Below the pieces are notes generated by a model. That model was not told the origin of the DNA. It ran no database searches and saw nothing but the letters and a program-made list of their open reading frames with translations. Both the position numbers and the translations under genes were made by a program. Below, piece after piece: positions 6,295 to 14,170 of a stretch of 14,360 bases of DNA (its first letter is position 1; the number at the start of each line of letters is the position of its first letter). This DNA comes from an uncultured Ruminococcus sp. (GTDB lineage: Bacteria; Bacillota; Clostridia; Oscillospirales; Acutalibacteraceae): positions 1-14,360 of the forward strand of contig CACXHC010000040.1 of NCBI GenBank assembly GCA_902767285.1, given 5' to 3'.

Positions 6295-7744
6295 AGTTTT
6301 AGTAAAATTGACGGCATTAATTACGGCATTCATATTATCCGTTTCCTCAGCTGTGAGCATTCCGGCAAGTGCGGACGATATATTGTCTGAGAAAATCGAT
6401 GATACAATGCTGTCTATCTTTAAAAAATTCGGAAATAATTCAGATGTCAAAATTCCGCCTAAAGACTCATACGAAGGTCAAATATACGATACTTCAAAGG
6501 GAGCCATCATATCATTAGGCCCCGGACAAGCTACCGAATGGTCTATCAAAGGTCTAAATTATGTTAAAAATCATTATGTTGAATCCATAAATGCCATAGG
6601 CAGATGGGGCATGAGCAAAAACGCTAAATATGCCGGAAGGTATCTTGGTCAGAAATTCAGAAAAAACGGTAGAATGCTCAAGGGATTTGCCCGCCATAAC
6701 AACGGCAAATTTTGGTACAATCATTATAAAAACTGGGCGAATTATAAACCAACGGCAAGCGGTATCGGAGAGAAGGTTGGCGGAGCTGTTGATATTGCAG
6801 TCGGAGCTTACGGCTTTTACACTATGTACGAAAATCCTACAATAGGATACAAAAGTTCTTTTTTGGAATTTTGCGGAATGGCACTAAAAGGAAGTGCAAA
6901 CGCCGCAACTATGATAGGCGGAACTATCCCGATAGTAAAACCCATAGGCGAGTTTCTGACTATTGCCGATGTTACCATAAATAATCCGCTTATGGTCAAG
7001 GAGATAAACGATGCCGTGAGTGACCTCGGTTATCTTGATGAAATGATCGACAATATGAACAAGTATCTTCAGGACGGCTATTTAAATCTTTTTGACTGGT
7101 ACGATTATTTGGTATACGGTATAGAGGGTGACGAAGCCGACAAGCTAATCGCTGAAATGCAGCTTAAATGTAAGGGAAATACATTCCAAGGAAACGGAGT
7201 CGGCGTTTACAAACCGAATATATATCTGTATCCCGAAGAAGATACACTATTTGACGTAAAATTCGGTATACCCGACCTTCTCACCATTACCGACCCGATT
7301 TACGGTGAATACTGGACAGGCACGGCTCACCCCGATGGTTCACTAACGGTTGATGGTTCAGAATATGGCTATCTGTTCTATGAATCAACAACTTTTCCGG
7401 ATTTCTACCAAACCAACGAAGGATTTATTATTCATGCAGATGACCGACTTTCCGATTTTGAGAATATTCTGAAATCATACGGATTCAATGATAAAGAAAT
7501 ATCGGATTTCACCGATTTTTGGTGCGAAAAACTCGAATCGGGACACGATTACACAATGTATCCTCAGTTAACCGAAACTGTTGATGTGTCAATGCCAATC
7601 GAAATATCCCCTAAACCCGATACATTTATTCGTATATGGTTTGTATTCGTAAAAGACGATACCCCTCAGCAATTAGCAAAAATAACGCCTTTTGAGCGTA
7701 ATGGATTCACCGCCGTTGAGTGGGGAGGATTATTTTTAAATTAA
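6284..7744 (+). CDS. Secreted protein with uncharacterised C-terminal 'IYLYPEE' domain
   Basis: A 486-residue protein with a signal peptide: KVLVK, a hydrophobic core (about 8-24), and a probable cleavage site after PASA at residue 30. The middle (about 65-300) is Gly/Ala/Tyr/Lys rich and unrecognised; it includes a Gly/Ala-rich stretch at about 158-230 (GGAVDIAVGAYGFY, GSANAATMIGG) that may be membrane-active or a buried helical hairpin. The last ~175 residues, from PNIYLYPEED (311-320) through HPDGSLTVDGSEYGYLFYES to FIRIWFVFV and FTAVEWGG (474-482), match my memory of a domain common in secreted proteins of gut Clostridia whose role is unknown. There is no LPXTG signal, so the protein is either released or held by partners. 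The start codon lies in the end of the previous gene, with GGCGG (6270-6274) upstream. The terminator at 7777 ends the operon. Confidence 0.82.
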   Translation: MTNKVLVKLTALITAFILSVSSAVSIPASADDILSEKIDDTMLSIFKKFGNNSDVKIPPKDSYEGQIYDTSKGAIISLGPGQATEWSIKGLNYVKNHYVESINAIGRWGMSKNAKYAGRYLGQKFRKNGRMLKGFARHNNGKFWYNHYKNWANYKPTASGIGEKVGGAVDIAVGAYGFYTMYENPTIGYKSSFLEFCGMALKGSANAATMIGGTIPIVKPIGEFLTIADVTINNPLMVKEINDAVSDLGYLDEMIDNMNKYLQDGYLNLFDWYDYLVYGIEGDEADKLIAEMQLKCKGNTFQGNGVGVYKPNIYLYPEEDTLFDVKFGIPDLLTITDPIYGEYWTGTAHPDGSLTVDGSEYGYLFYESTTFPDFYQTNEGFIIHADDRLSDFENILKSYGFNDKEISDFTDFWCEKLESGHDYTMYPQLTETVDVSMPIEISPKPDTFIRIWFVFVKDDTPQQLAKITPFERNGFTAVEWGGLFLN

Positions 7745-7776
7745 CTCAAAAACGTAATCTTTAGTAAATATACAAC

Positions 7777-7809
7777 ATCCCACAGGCAAAAACTTGTGGG
7801 ATTGTTTTT
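7777..7809 (+). terminator. Rho-independent terminator after the secreted-protein gene
   Basis: ATCCCACA (7777-7784) pairs with TGTGGGAT (7795-7802), extended inward by a G/T and a G/C pair to a six-base A-rich loop. The T-rich tract TGTTTTT follows (7803-7809). It starts 32 bases after the stop codon at 7744. Confidence 0.85.
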
Positions 7810-7831
7810 GTACAAAATAAACAAAAACAAT
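7801..7831. repeat. 11-base perfect inverted repeat sharing the terminator T tract
   Basis: ATTGTTTTTGT (7801-7811) and ACAAAAACAAT (7821-7831) are exact reverse complements around a nine-base spacer. The left arm includes the end and T tract of the terminator at 7777-7809. Any structure would form only in read-through RNA. The rest of 7832-7880 is AT-rich, with nothing recognisable in it. Confidence 0.5.
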
Positions 7832-7900
7832 TCTCTTAATTTTCTTATAAAAATAAAAACAAAAAATTGTTAATAAGGGGTAGAAGTAAGTACTAAAATG

Positions 7901-7909
7901 TGGTATAAT
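7901..7909 (+). promoter_or_regulatory. Extended -10 promoter for the HD-GYP/ispE/murD operon
   Basis: A perfect TATAAT (7904-7909) is preceded by TGG, giving an extended -10 TGnTATAAT. The -35 region at the 17-base spacing (TAGAAG, 7881-7886) matches the consensus poorly, so recognition should rely on the extended -10. A leader of about 95 bases would follow before the start codon at 8010. Confidence 0.65.
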
Positions 7910-7977
7910 GAAACGAATACAGTTATATAAAAAAATCACCCTAAAGATAATTTCAAATATTGATTACATAAATACCA

Positions 7978-8001
7978 TTTGGCGATAAATTGCCAAGGAG
8001 G
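7978..8001 (+). promoter_or_regulatory. Small hairpin overlapping the Shine-Dalgarno site of the HD-GYP gene
   Basis: TTGGC (7979-7983) pairs with GCCAA (7992-7996) across an eight-base loop, with a possible extra T/G pair (7978/7997). The right arm covers the first bases of AAGGAGG (7995-8001), the ribosome-binding site of the gene at 8010. The stem is short, so control of translation is only a possibility. Confidence 0.35.
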
Positions 8002-8009
8002 ACAACATA

Positions 8010-9812
8010 ATGGAGGATAAAAAAACAACAAGTTCAAGTGAACTTGTATTTAAAATAGTTTTTTTATGTATATTCTTGTTTAGTCTGTTCATTGGTGTAT
8101 ATTTAACACAGAGCGTAAAAAATAATTCTAACTATAAGGACTCGAAAATAGAATATATCGAACATTGGACGGTAATTGACGAAAGAGGAAGAGTATCAAA
8201 AGTCGAAGGGACGTATAATGACGACAGAGCATACACACAAAATTTTATTATAGTATCAAAACTTCCGAAAAAAGTACAAAACGAAGATGTTTTGTGCTTC
8301 ATCAACCGAAGTGATGTAAAGGTATATATCAACGGAGTATTGAGAAAAGATTTCAGAAGAGACAAAGATACCGGCATACCGGGAGGCTCTTTAAAAGAAT
8401 TTTATGTAATGGTACCGCTAACAATGACAGATTCGGGAGGTATAGTCGAAATAATAAGAGGTAAAACGGATTGGAATCCGGTAGTTATACCTGAGGTTTT
8501 TGTATCATCTTATGATGGAGTGTACGACTATATAATGAAAAAACACGGTATTCCGTTTTTTATGTCTGTTATTCTTTTTGTCGAATCGCTTTTTGTTACT
8601 ATTATGGGTATAATTCTGCGGCTTTGGAAAAAACAAACTATCGATATGCTGTACGCCGCATGGGGTATTTTTATTGTTGCGTGCTGGCTGATAGCGGTAT
8701 CGCAAATAACGCCGTTTGTAACGAGAGTTTATTTTGTTGATGGTGTAATGGGCTTTTTGTTTTGCTTAATGATGCCGTTTTCGCTGTTGATATACATTGA
8801 CTCGATACAGAAAAAACGCTACCAAAAACTTTATAGATTTTTGTTTGTTTTGTCGCTTATAAGTTATATTTTGTGGACATCTCTGCATTTTTTTGGAATA
8901 TTTTCTTTCCAAAAATCACTCGTTTATATAGACTCCGAACTTGGAGTAGTTGTTTTATGTGTAATATATACTTCATTTATGGACATAAAAAAAGGATATG
9001 TAAAAGAGTATTTATATACATCAATAGGATTTCTTTTCTTTATGTTCACATCGATAATACAAATAGTAATACTCATATTTTTCGAAAAAATGATCAACGA
9101 AACCCCAATGCTTGCAGGGCTTATGGTATTGCTTATACTTGTTAGTGTTCAGCAGGTTGTCGATATAAACAAAACAAGAGAATATCTTGAGAGCGAAGTC
9201 CGCAATAAAATATTAGAATCCGAACAAATGCTTATTCACATTGTTCAAACGCTCACCGGAACGATTGATGCAAAAGATACTTATACAAAAGGTCATTCGG
9301 GACGAGTAGCTAATTACTCAAAAGAAATAGCACGAAGAGCCGGATATTCCGAATCCGAACTCAATGACATTTATATGATGGGGCTTTTACACGATATAGG
9401 AAAAATCGGTATTCCCGATGCTGTTATAAACAAATCGGATAAGCTTTCTCCGACAGAATACAAATTAATAAAAACTCATCCCGAAATGGGTGCCAAAATC
9501 CTTCAAAATATCCAAGAGAAGGAGGAACTTGCTATATGTGCAAAATGGCATCACGAAAGATATGACGGAAAAGGTTATCCCGATGGCATAGCCAGTGAAG
9601 AAATCCCCGAAAAAGTAAGAATCATTACCGTAGCAGATGCATACGATGCTATGACAAGTTATAGAAGTTATCGTAATCCAATGTCTCAGGATAAAGTGAG
9701 AAGCGAAATAGAAAAAGGCAAAGGCACTCAATTTGACCCTCGCTTTGCCGATATTATGCTTGAAATGATAGCAGAAGACACCGATTATAATTTAAAAGAG
9801 AAAAAAGAATAG
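8010..9812 (+). CDS. Membrane-bound sensor with HD-GYP cyclic-di-GMP phosphodiesterase domain
   Basis: A 600-residue protein. An N-terminal helix (about 12-34) is followed by an extracytoplasmic domain (about 37-177) with a beta-rich look (FINRSDVKVYINGVLRKDF). Seven further helices come next (about 181-203, 210-231, 244-264, 274-296, 309-325, 333-358, 367-383), an arrangement like 7TMR-DISM receptors. A short linker leads to a complete HD-GYP domain (about 405-590). Its motifs are GHSGRV (H429), LLHDIGKIGIP (H461, D462), KTHPEMG (H490), HHERYDGKGYPDG (H514, H515), VADAYDAMTS (D543) and GTQFDPR. All expected metal- and substrate-binding residues are present, so hydrolysis of cyclic-di-GMP or a related cyclic dinucleotide in the cytoplasm is likely. 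AAGGAGG (7995-8001) precedes the ATG by eight bases. It is the first gene of the operon; ispE follows after 26 bases. The ligand of the outer domain is unknown. Confidence 0.92.
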   Translation: MEDKKTTSSSELVFKIVFLCIFLFSLFIGVYLTQSVKNNSNYKDSKIEYIEHWTVIDERGRVSKVEGTYNDDRAYTQNFIIVSKLPKKVQNEDVLCFINRSDVKVYINGVLRKDFRRDKDTGIPGGSLKEFYVMVPLTMTDSGGIVEIIRGKTDWNPVVIPEVFVSSYDGVYDYIMKKHGIPFFMSVILFVESLFVTIMGIILRLWKKQTIDMLYAAWGIFIVACWLIAVSQITPFVTRVYFVDGVMGFLFCLMMPFSLLIYIDSIQKKRYQKLYRFLFVLSLISYILWTSLHFFGIFSFQKSLVYIDSELGVVVLCVIYTSFMDIKKGYVKEYLYTSIGFLFFMFTSIIQIVILIFFEKMINETPMLAGLMVLLILVSVQQVVDINKTREYLESEVRNKILESEQMLIHIVQTLTGTIDAKDTYTKGHSGRVANYSKEIARRAGYSESELNDIYMMGLLHDIGKIGIPDAVINKSDKLSPTEYKLIKTHPEMGAKILQNIQEKEELAICAKWHHERYDGKGYPDGIASEEIPEKVRIITVADAYDAMTSYRSYRNPMSQDKVRSEIEKGKGTQFDPRFADIMLEMIAEDTDYNLKEKKE

Positions 9813-9838
9813 AAATTTCGATAAAGAGGATTCCAAAT

Positions 9839-10702
9839 ATGATAACAGTAAAAGCAAGTGCCAAAATAAATCTAACTCTTGATGTAGTTAGAAAAAGAGC
9901 CGATGGATACCATGATTTGAAATCTGTAATGCAGTCTGTTGGAATTTACGAATATTTGCGAATTACAGAAAATACATCAAAAAAAATAACAGTATCATGC
10001 GACAAAAGCGATATTCCCTGCGATGACAGCAATATAGCCGTAAAATGTGCCGACATCTTTTTTAAAGAAACCGGAAAAAAATTTGATGGACTGCATATAG
10101 ATATACAAAAAAATATTCCGGCACAAGCAGGGCTTGCAGGCGGAAGTGCAGACGGTGCAGGGGTTTTGTTCGGAATAAACGAGATGTATGGCAAACCGTT
10201 TTCACAAGAAGAATTAATTACCATTGGTGCGAAAATCGGAGCGGATATTCCGTTTTGTCTTATCGGCGGAACAGTTCTTGCTGAAGGAATCGGAGAAAAG
10301 CTAACCAAACTTGAAAACATTCCCGAATGTATATTTGTAATTGTTAAACCATCGATAAATATATCGACATCACAAGCGTATAAAGCCGTTGATGCTTTTG
10401 GTATGAATAAATCCCCGTCAACAGACATAATGCTTAATAATCTTGTAACTACCGAATCAATAGCTCGAAATCTGCATAATGATTTCGAGCAGGCTCTCCA
10501 AATACCCGAACTTTTGGATATAACCAATAAATTGAAAAATTTTGACGGCAGTTTGGGTGCTTGCATGAGTGGAAGCGGTTCGGCAGTATTTGCAATTTTT
10601 GATGATTCTGAAAAAGCAGATTTTTGTGCAAGTCAAATGAGAACTCAATATCCTTTTGCTCAAACGGCAAAGCCAACATCAAAAGGAATTGAAATATTGT
10701 AA
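9839..10702 (+). CDS. ispE: 4-diphosphocytidyl-2-C-methyl-D-erythritol kinase
   Basis: A 287-residue GHMP-family kinase of normal IspE length. It phosphorylates the 2-hydroxyl of CDP-methylerythritol using ATP, a cytoplasmic step of the MEP pathway to isopentenyl diphosphate. Diagnostic motifs: ASAKINLTLDV with catalytic K9 and N11; RADGYHDLKSVMQSV (20-34); the ATP loop IPAQAGLAGGSADGAGVLFG (93-112); GADIPFCLIGG with catalytic D136; and GACMSGSGSAVFAIF near the C-terminus. AGAGGA (about 9825-9830) lies upstream of the ATG. It is 26 bases after the HD-GYP gene and 28 before murD, with no terminator in either gap. Its presence shows that the organism makes isoprenoids by the MEP route. Confidence 0.97.
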   Translation: MITVKASAKINLTLDVVRKRADGYHDLKSVMQSVGIYEYLRITENTSKKITVSCDKSDIPCDDSNIAVKCADIFFKETGKKFDGLHIDIQKNIPAQAGLAGGSADGAGVLFGINEMYGKPFSQEELITIGAKIGADIPFCLIGGTVLAEGIGEKLTKLENIPECIFVIVKPSINISTSQAYKAVDAFGMNKSPSTDIMLNNLVTTESIARNLHNDFEQALQIPELLDITNKLKNFDGSLGACMSGSGSAVFAIFDDSEKADFCASQMRTQYPFAQTAKPTSKGIEIL

Positions 10703-10730
10703 ATTTTTGTAAATAGAAAGGTACTTGAGT

Positions 10731-12128
10731 ATGGACACTAAAGTGATTAGTTTTTTCAAAAAAATAAAGGGTAAAAAAATTGCTCTTTGCGGAATTGGCA
10801 GAAGCCATCTTCCTCTTATACCGCTTTTTACCAAATATGGTGCAACGGTAATCGCCTGCGATAAGCGTACCAGAGATCAGCTCGGCAGTATCGCCGACCA
10901 AGCCGAAAAATCGGGAGCTTATCTTTCTTTAGGAGAAAATTATATATCTTCTTTTGATGATATAGATATATTTTTCCGCACTCCCGGAATGAAATTTTTT
11001 ATTCCCGAAATTGAACAAATGCGTAAAAAAGGTGTAGTTGTTACCTCCGAAATGGAAGTATTTTTTGATATATGTCCCTGTAAAATTATCGGTATTACGG
11101 GAAGTGACGGAAAAACAACAACAACGACCATTATTTCGGAATTTCTAAAATCCGATGGCAAAACTGTTCATCTCGGCGGAAATATCGGCAAACCGCTTCT
11201 TCCCGAAATCGAAACAATTTCCGAGAATGATTATGCCGTTGTGGAATTGTCGAGTTTTCAGTTGATTTCGATGAGAGAAAGCCCCGACACGGCAATTGTA
11301 ACTAATCTTGCACCGAATCACCTTGATGTACACAAAGATATGCAGGAGTATATCGATGCAAAACGAAATATAGTTCTTCATCAAAACGCATTTTCACGCA
11401 GTGTACTAAATCTCGATAACGATATTTCAAATTCGTTTGAGGAAAATGTAAGAGGCAGACTTTTGAAATTCTCACGCCGTACCAAGATCGAAAACGGTGC
11501 ATACATGAATGAAAACGGTGACATCTTCTTCGCACAAAACGGAAAAGATATTTTTGTTATGAATAAATCTGATATAAAAATTCCCGGACTCCATAACGTT
11601 GAGAATTATCTTGCCGCAATTTCAGCAGTTTGGGGAGAAGTTTCGCCCGAAACCATTGTTGGTGTTGCTCGTAATTTCGGTGGAGTAGCTCACCGCAACG
11701 AATTTGTGAGAGAATTGGACGGCGTAAAATATTATAATGATTCCATCGCATCGAGTCCCACAAGAACAGCACTGGGTACGCTTTCGCTTTATGACGAAAA
11801 AATAATAGTTATTTTGGGCGGCTACGATAAACATCTTGATTATACAGATTTAGGAAGATTGATTTGCAAAAAAGTCAAAACTGCCATAGTAATGGGGGCA
11901 ACTGCCGAAAAAATAAAAACGGCAATTCTAAATGCTCCCGAATACAGCGAGGAAAAACCCGAGATAATCGAAGTTGAAAATATGGAAGAAGCCGTAAACG
12001 CCGCAAGAAAATCTGCAATCCCCGGCGATAAAGTATCTCTTTCTCCGGCAAGTGCCAGCTTTGATCTTTATAAAAATTTTGAAGAAAGAGGAGAGCATTT
12101 CAAAACGCTCGTAAATAAACTCTCATGA
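10731..12128 (+). CDS. murD: UDP-N-acetylmuramoyl-L-alanine--D-glutamate ligase
   Basis: A 465-residue Mur ligase, within the usual MurD size range. It adds D-glutamate to UDP-MurNAc-L-Ala with ATP in the cytoplasm, the second amino-acid step of peptidoglycan precursor synthesis. The N-terminal nucleotide-sugar domain contains IALCGIGRSHLPLIP. The central ATPase domain has GITGSDGKTTTTT (121-133), HLGGNIGKPLLPE (147-159), VVELSSFQL (170-178), NLAPNHLDVHKD and K211, which fits the carbamylated lysine. The C-terminal domain has HRNEF (321-325), YNDSIASSPTRT (335-346) and LSPASASFDLYKNFEERGE. ATG at 10731 is preferred because AGAAAGG (10715-10721) is nine bases away; the TTG at 10725 is only three bases from it. 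Its stop overlaps the next start as ATGA. murD here is apart from the usual division/cell-wall cluster, at least within the window. Confidence 0.96.
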   Translation: MDTKVISFFKKIKGKKIALCGIGRSHLPLIPLFTKYGATVIACDKRTRDQLGSIADQAEKSGAYLSLGENYISSFDDIDIFFRTPGMKFFIPEIEQMRKKGVVVTSEMEVFFDICPCKIIGITGSDGKTTTTTIISEFLKSDGKTVHLGGNIGKPLLPEIETISENDYAVVELSSFQLISMRESPDTAIVTNLAPNHLDVHKDMQEYIDAKRNIVLHQNAFSRSVLNLDNDISNSFEENVRGRLLKFSRRTKIENGAYMNENGDIFFAQNGKDIFVMNKSDIKIPGLHNVENYLAAISAVWGEVSPETIVGVARNFGGVAHRNEFVRELDGVKYYNDSIASSPTRTALGTLSLYDEKIIVILGGYDKHLDYTDLGRLICKKVKTAIVMGATAEKIKTAILNAPEYSEEKPEIIEVENMEEAVNAARKSAIPGDKVSLSPASASFDLYKNFEERGEHFKTLVNKLS

Positions 12129-13135
12129 TTGAACTTTTGGAAAGATTATGTAAGGCGAATGGTGTTTCTGGCCGTGAAGAAAACGTGTGCGAACTCGTTA
12201 AGAACGAAATATCTCCATTCACAGACAATGTTTTTATCGACAAAAACAACAATGTTATAGCCACTTTGGGCGATACTCAAAATTATAATATCATGTTAGA
12301 TGCCCATATAGATCAAATAGGCTATATCGTTACATACATAGATGAAAAAGGATTTCTGAAAATATCCCCATGCGGGGGAATGGATCTTCGTACTGCAAAT
12401 GACAGCAGATTCAAAATCATAACCGACAGCGGAGAAATTACTGCCGTTGTGTGCTGTATGCCCCCGCATCTTTCCGATGGCGGTGAGGACAAAGCCCCCG
12501 ACAGCAACAGCCTTTATCTTGATACTGGTCTTTCAGCCGAAAAAGTAAAAGAGCTTGTATCGGTAGGCGATACCGTTGCTTATGATATTACTCCGGCTGT
12601 TCTGCTCAACGATCGTTTCACCTGCTGTTCGACAGACAATCGAGTAAGTTGTGCTGTTTTGATAAGAGTCGCTCAGCTCATAAAAGAATCTCCCGTAAGA
12701 AGCGGTGTAACATTTGCGTTTACCTCACAGGAAGAAACATACGGAAAAGGTGCGTCAACATCGGCTTTTTCGATTTTTCCGAATGAGGCGATAGTTGTAG
12801 ATGCAAGTTTTGCACGTCAAAAAGGCGTTGCAGAGTACGAAAGCGGTATTCTTGACGGCGGTTCAATGATATGTATATCTCCCATACTTTCGAAAAAAAT
12901 TTCCGACAATTTGATTAATGTCGCAAAACAAAACGAAATTCCCTATCAATTAGAAGTCACTGGTGGTCGAACAGGCACAAACGCCGATAAGATAAGCATT
13001 ACAAAAAGCGGTATTCCAACAGGGCTTGTTTCTGTTCCTCAGCGAAATATGCACACTGCTGTTGAAATAGTAAGTCTTAATGATGTTGAAAATACCGCAC
13101 AGCTTATTTATGAATACATACGCTCGTGCATTTAA
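12125..13135 (+). CDS. M42-family metallo-aminopeptidase (first paralogue)
   Basis: A 336-residue member of the M42 glutamyl aminopeptidase/TET family, near the usual length. These dinuclear-metal exopeptidases, often large cytoplasmic oligomers, trim N-terminal residues from peptides. Metal and catalytic residues are all in place: DAHIDQIGYIV (H61, D63), STDNRVSC (bridging D171), TSQEETYG (catalytic E203, ligand E204), VVDASF (D226) and RNMHTAVE (H310). TGGRTGTNADK matches the family's substrate-side loop. The common DDR sequence is DNR here, which keeps the bridging Asp. The N-terminus resembles that of the next gene (ELL..LC.ANGVS), so the two are paralogues. The ATG overlaps the murD stop. 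Older annotations call such proteins 'endoglucanase/cellulase M', a label not supported by these residues. Confidence 0.92.
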   Translation: MIELLERLCKANGVSGREENVCELVKNEISPFTDNVFIDKNNNVIATLGDTQNYNIMLDAHIDQIGYIVTYIDEKGFLKISPCGGMDLRTANDSRFKIITDSGEITAVVCCMPPHLSDGGEDKAPDSNSLYLDTGLSAEKVKELVSVGDTVAYDITPAVLLNDRFTCCSTDNRVSCAVLIRVAQLIKESPVRSGVTFAFTSQEETYGKGASTSAFSIFPNEAIVVDASFARQKGVAEYESGILDGGSMICISPILSKKISDNLINVAKQNEIPYQLEVTGGRTGTNADKISITKSGIPTGLVSVPQRNMHTAVEIVSLNDVENTAQLIYEYIRSCI

Positions 13136-13147
13136 GGGGGATCGGAT

Positions 13148-14170
13148 ATGGATTTTGAACTTTTGAAAAAACTCTGTCTTGCAAATGGAGTTTCCTCAGG
13201 CGAAAAAAGAGTAAGAGATATAATAATATCGGAAATAAAGGATTATGTGGACTCGATAGAAATAGACGCTCAAGGCAATCTTATTGTTTTCAAAAGAGGT
13301 CTTGAGCGTGCCAAAAATAAATTGATGCTTTCGGCACACATGGACGAAGTAGGCTTCATTGTTACGCACATAAATTATGACGGAACTCTTTGTGTTGACG
13401 AAGTCGGCGGAATAGACAGGCGAGTAATATCCGGCAAAAGAGTTAATTTGTGTGATTCGGGAATAACCGGAGTTTTTGGCGTAACACCGCTTCATCTGCT
13501 TGACTCGGAAGGAAGAAAACAAATCCCAAAAATATCGCAAATGTATATAGATATCGGAGCATTAGACGATAACGATGCACAAAACAGCGTATCTGTGGGC
13601 GAACTCGTTGCTTTTGAGGGATTTTTTGAAGAAAATGAAAATTCAATCATAACAAAGGCAATAGATGATAGATTCGGCTGTATGGTTCTCATCGATATTA
13701 TAAAAGGCGATTTGCCATTTGATATGTATTTCACGTTTGTTGTTCAGGAGGAAGTCGGACTCAGAGGAGCAAAAACAGCAGCGTACACGGTAGATCCTGA
13801 GTTTTCAATAGTTGTTGAAACAACAACTGCGGCGGATATTCCGAATAATGATGAAGCATCACAAGTTTGTCGGCTTGGAGAAGGTGCGGTTATATCTTTT
13901 ATGGACAAGGCAACAATCTATGACCGAGAATTATATAAATCGGCATTTTTATCGGCAAAAGAAGCCGGAGTTAAGGCACAGGCAAAACAGGCAGTTGCCG
14001 GTGGAAACGATTCCGGAGTTATTTCGTGTTCAAGGGGTGGAGTAAGAACAATAGCTGTTTCTTTGCCGTGTCGTTATCTTCATTCTCCGCACACAATAGC
14101 CTACAAATCAGATATGACAGCAGTAGAAAAAACAGTTGCAGTTCTTGCAAAAAAACTCGCAGTAAAATGA
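13148..14170 (+). CDS. M42-family metallo-aminopeptidase (second paralogue)
   Basis: A 340-residue M42 peptidase placed 12 bases after the first. Ligand and catalytic residues: SAHMDEVGFIV (H64, D66), KAIDDRFGC (bridging D173), VVQEEVGLRGA (catalytic E201, ligand E202), VVETTTAAD (E224) and CRYLHSPHT (H312). GGNDSGVISCSRGGV (285-299) is the usual family loop. Unlike the first paralogue it has the standard DDR and a Glu in place of Asp at the fourth ligand, which within the family may relate to metal or substrate preference. AAGGGGG (13134-13140) precedes the ATG by seven bases. The last codons overlap the next start as ATGA. Role: cytoplasmic peptide trimming; substrate specificity cannot be read from the sequence. 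Confidence 0.95.
   Translation: MDFELLKKLCLANGVSSGEKRVRDIIISEIKDYVDSIEIDAQGNLIVFKRGLERAKNKLMLSAHMDEVGFIVTHINYDGTLCVDEVGGIDRRVISGKRVNLCDSGITGVFGVTPLHLLDSEGRKQIPKISQMYIDIGALDDNDAQNSVSVGELVAFEGFFEENENSIITKAIDDRFGCMVLIDIIKGDLPFDMYFTFVVQEEVGLRGAKTAAYTVDPEFSIVVETTTAADIPNNDEASQVCRLGEGAVISFMDKATIYDRELYKSAFLSAKEAGVKAQAKQAVAGGNDSGVISCSRGGVRTIAVSLPCRYLHSPHTIAYKSDMTAVEKTVAVLAKKLAVK

Noticed and set aside
7801..7831. Inverted repeat read as a second terminator or antiterminator
   Set aside because: RNA polymerase would stop at the T tract before the right arm is made, and the right arm is not followed by a T tract; no leader peptide or sensor structure is visible.
9946..10566. 206-residue open frame on the minus strand
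   Set aside because: It is antisense to ispE, whose motifs are complete; the frame reflects codon bias on the opposite strand.
10449..10901. 150-residue minus-strand frame spanning the ispE-murD junction
   Set aside because: It is antisense to two well-supported genes, with no promoter or ribosome-binding site apparent, and no family resemblance.
12125..14170. Annotation of the M42 proteins as cellulases/endoglucanases
   Set aside because: All residues for a dinuclear metallo-aminopeptidase are present and no glycosidase motif or secretion signal is seen.
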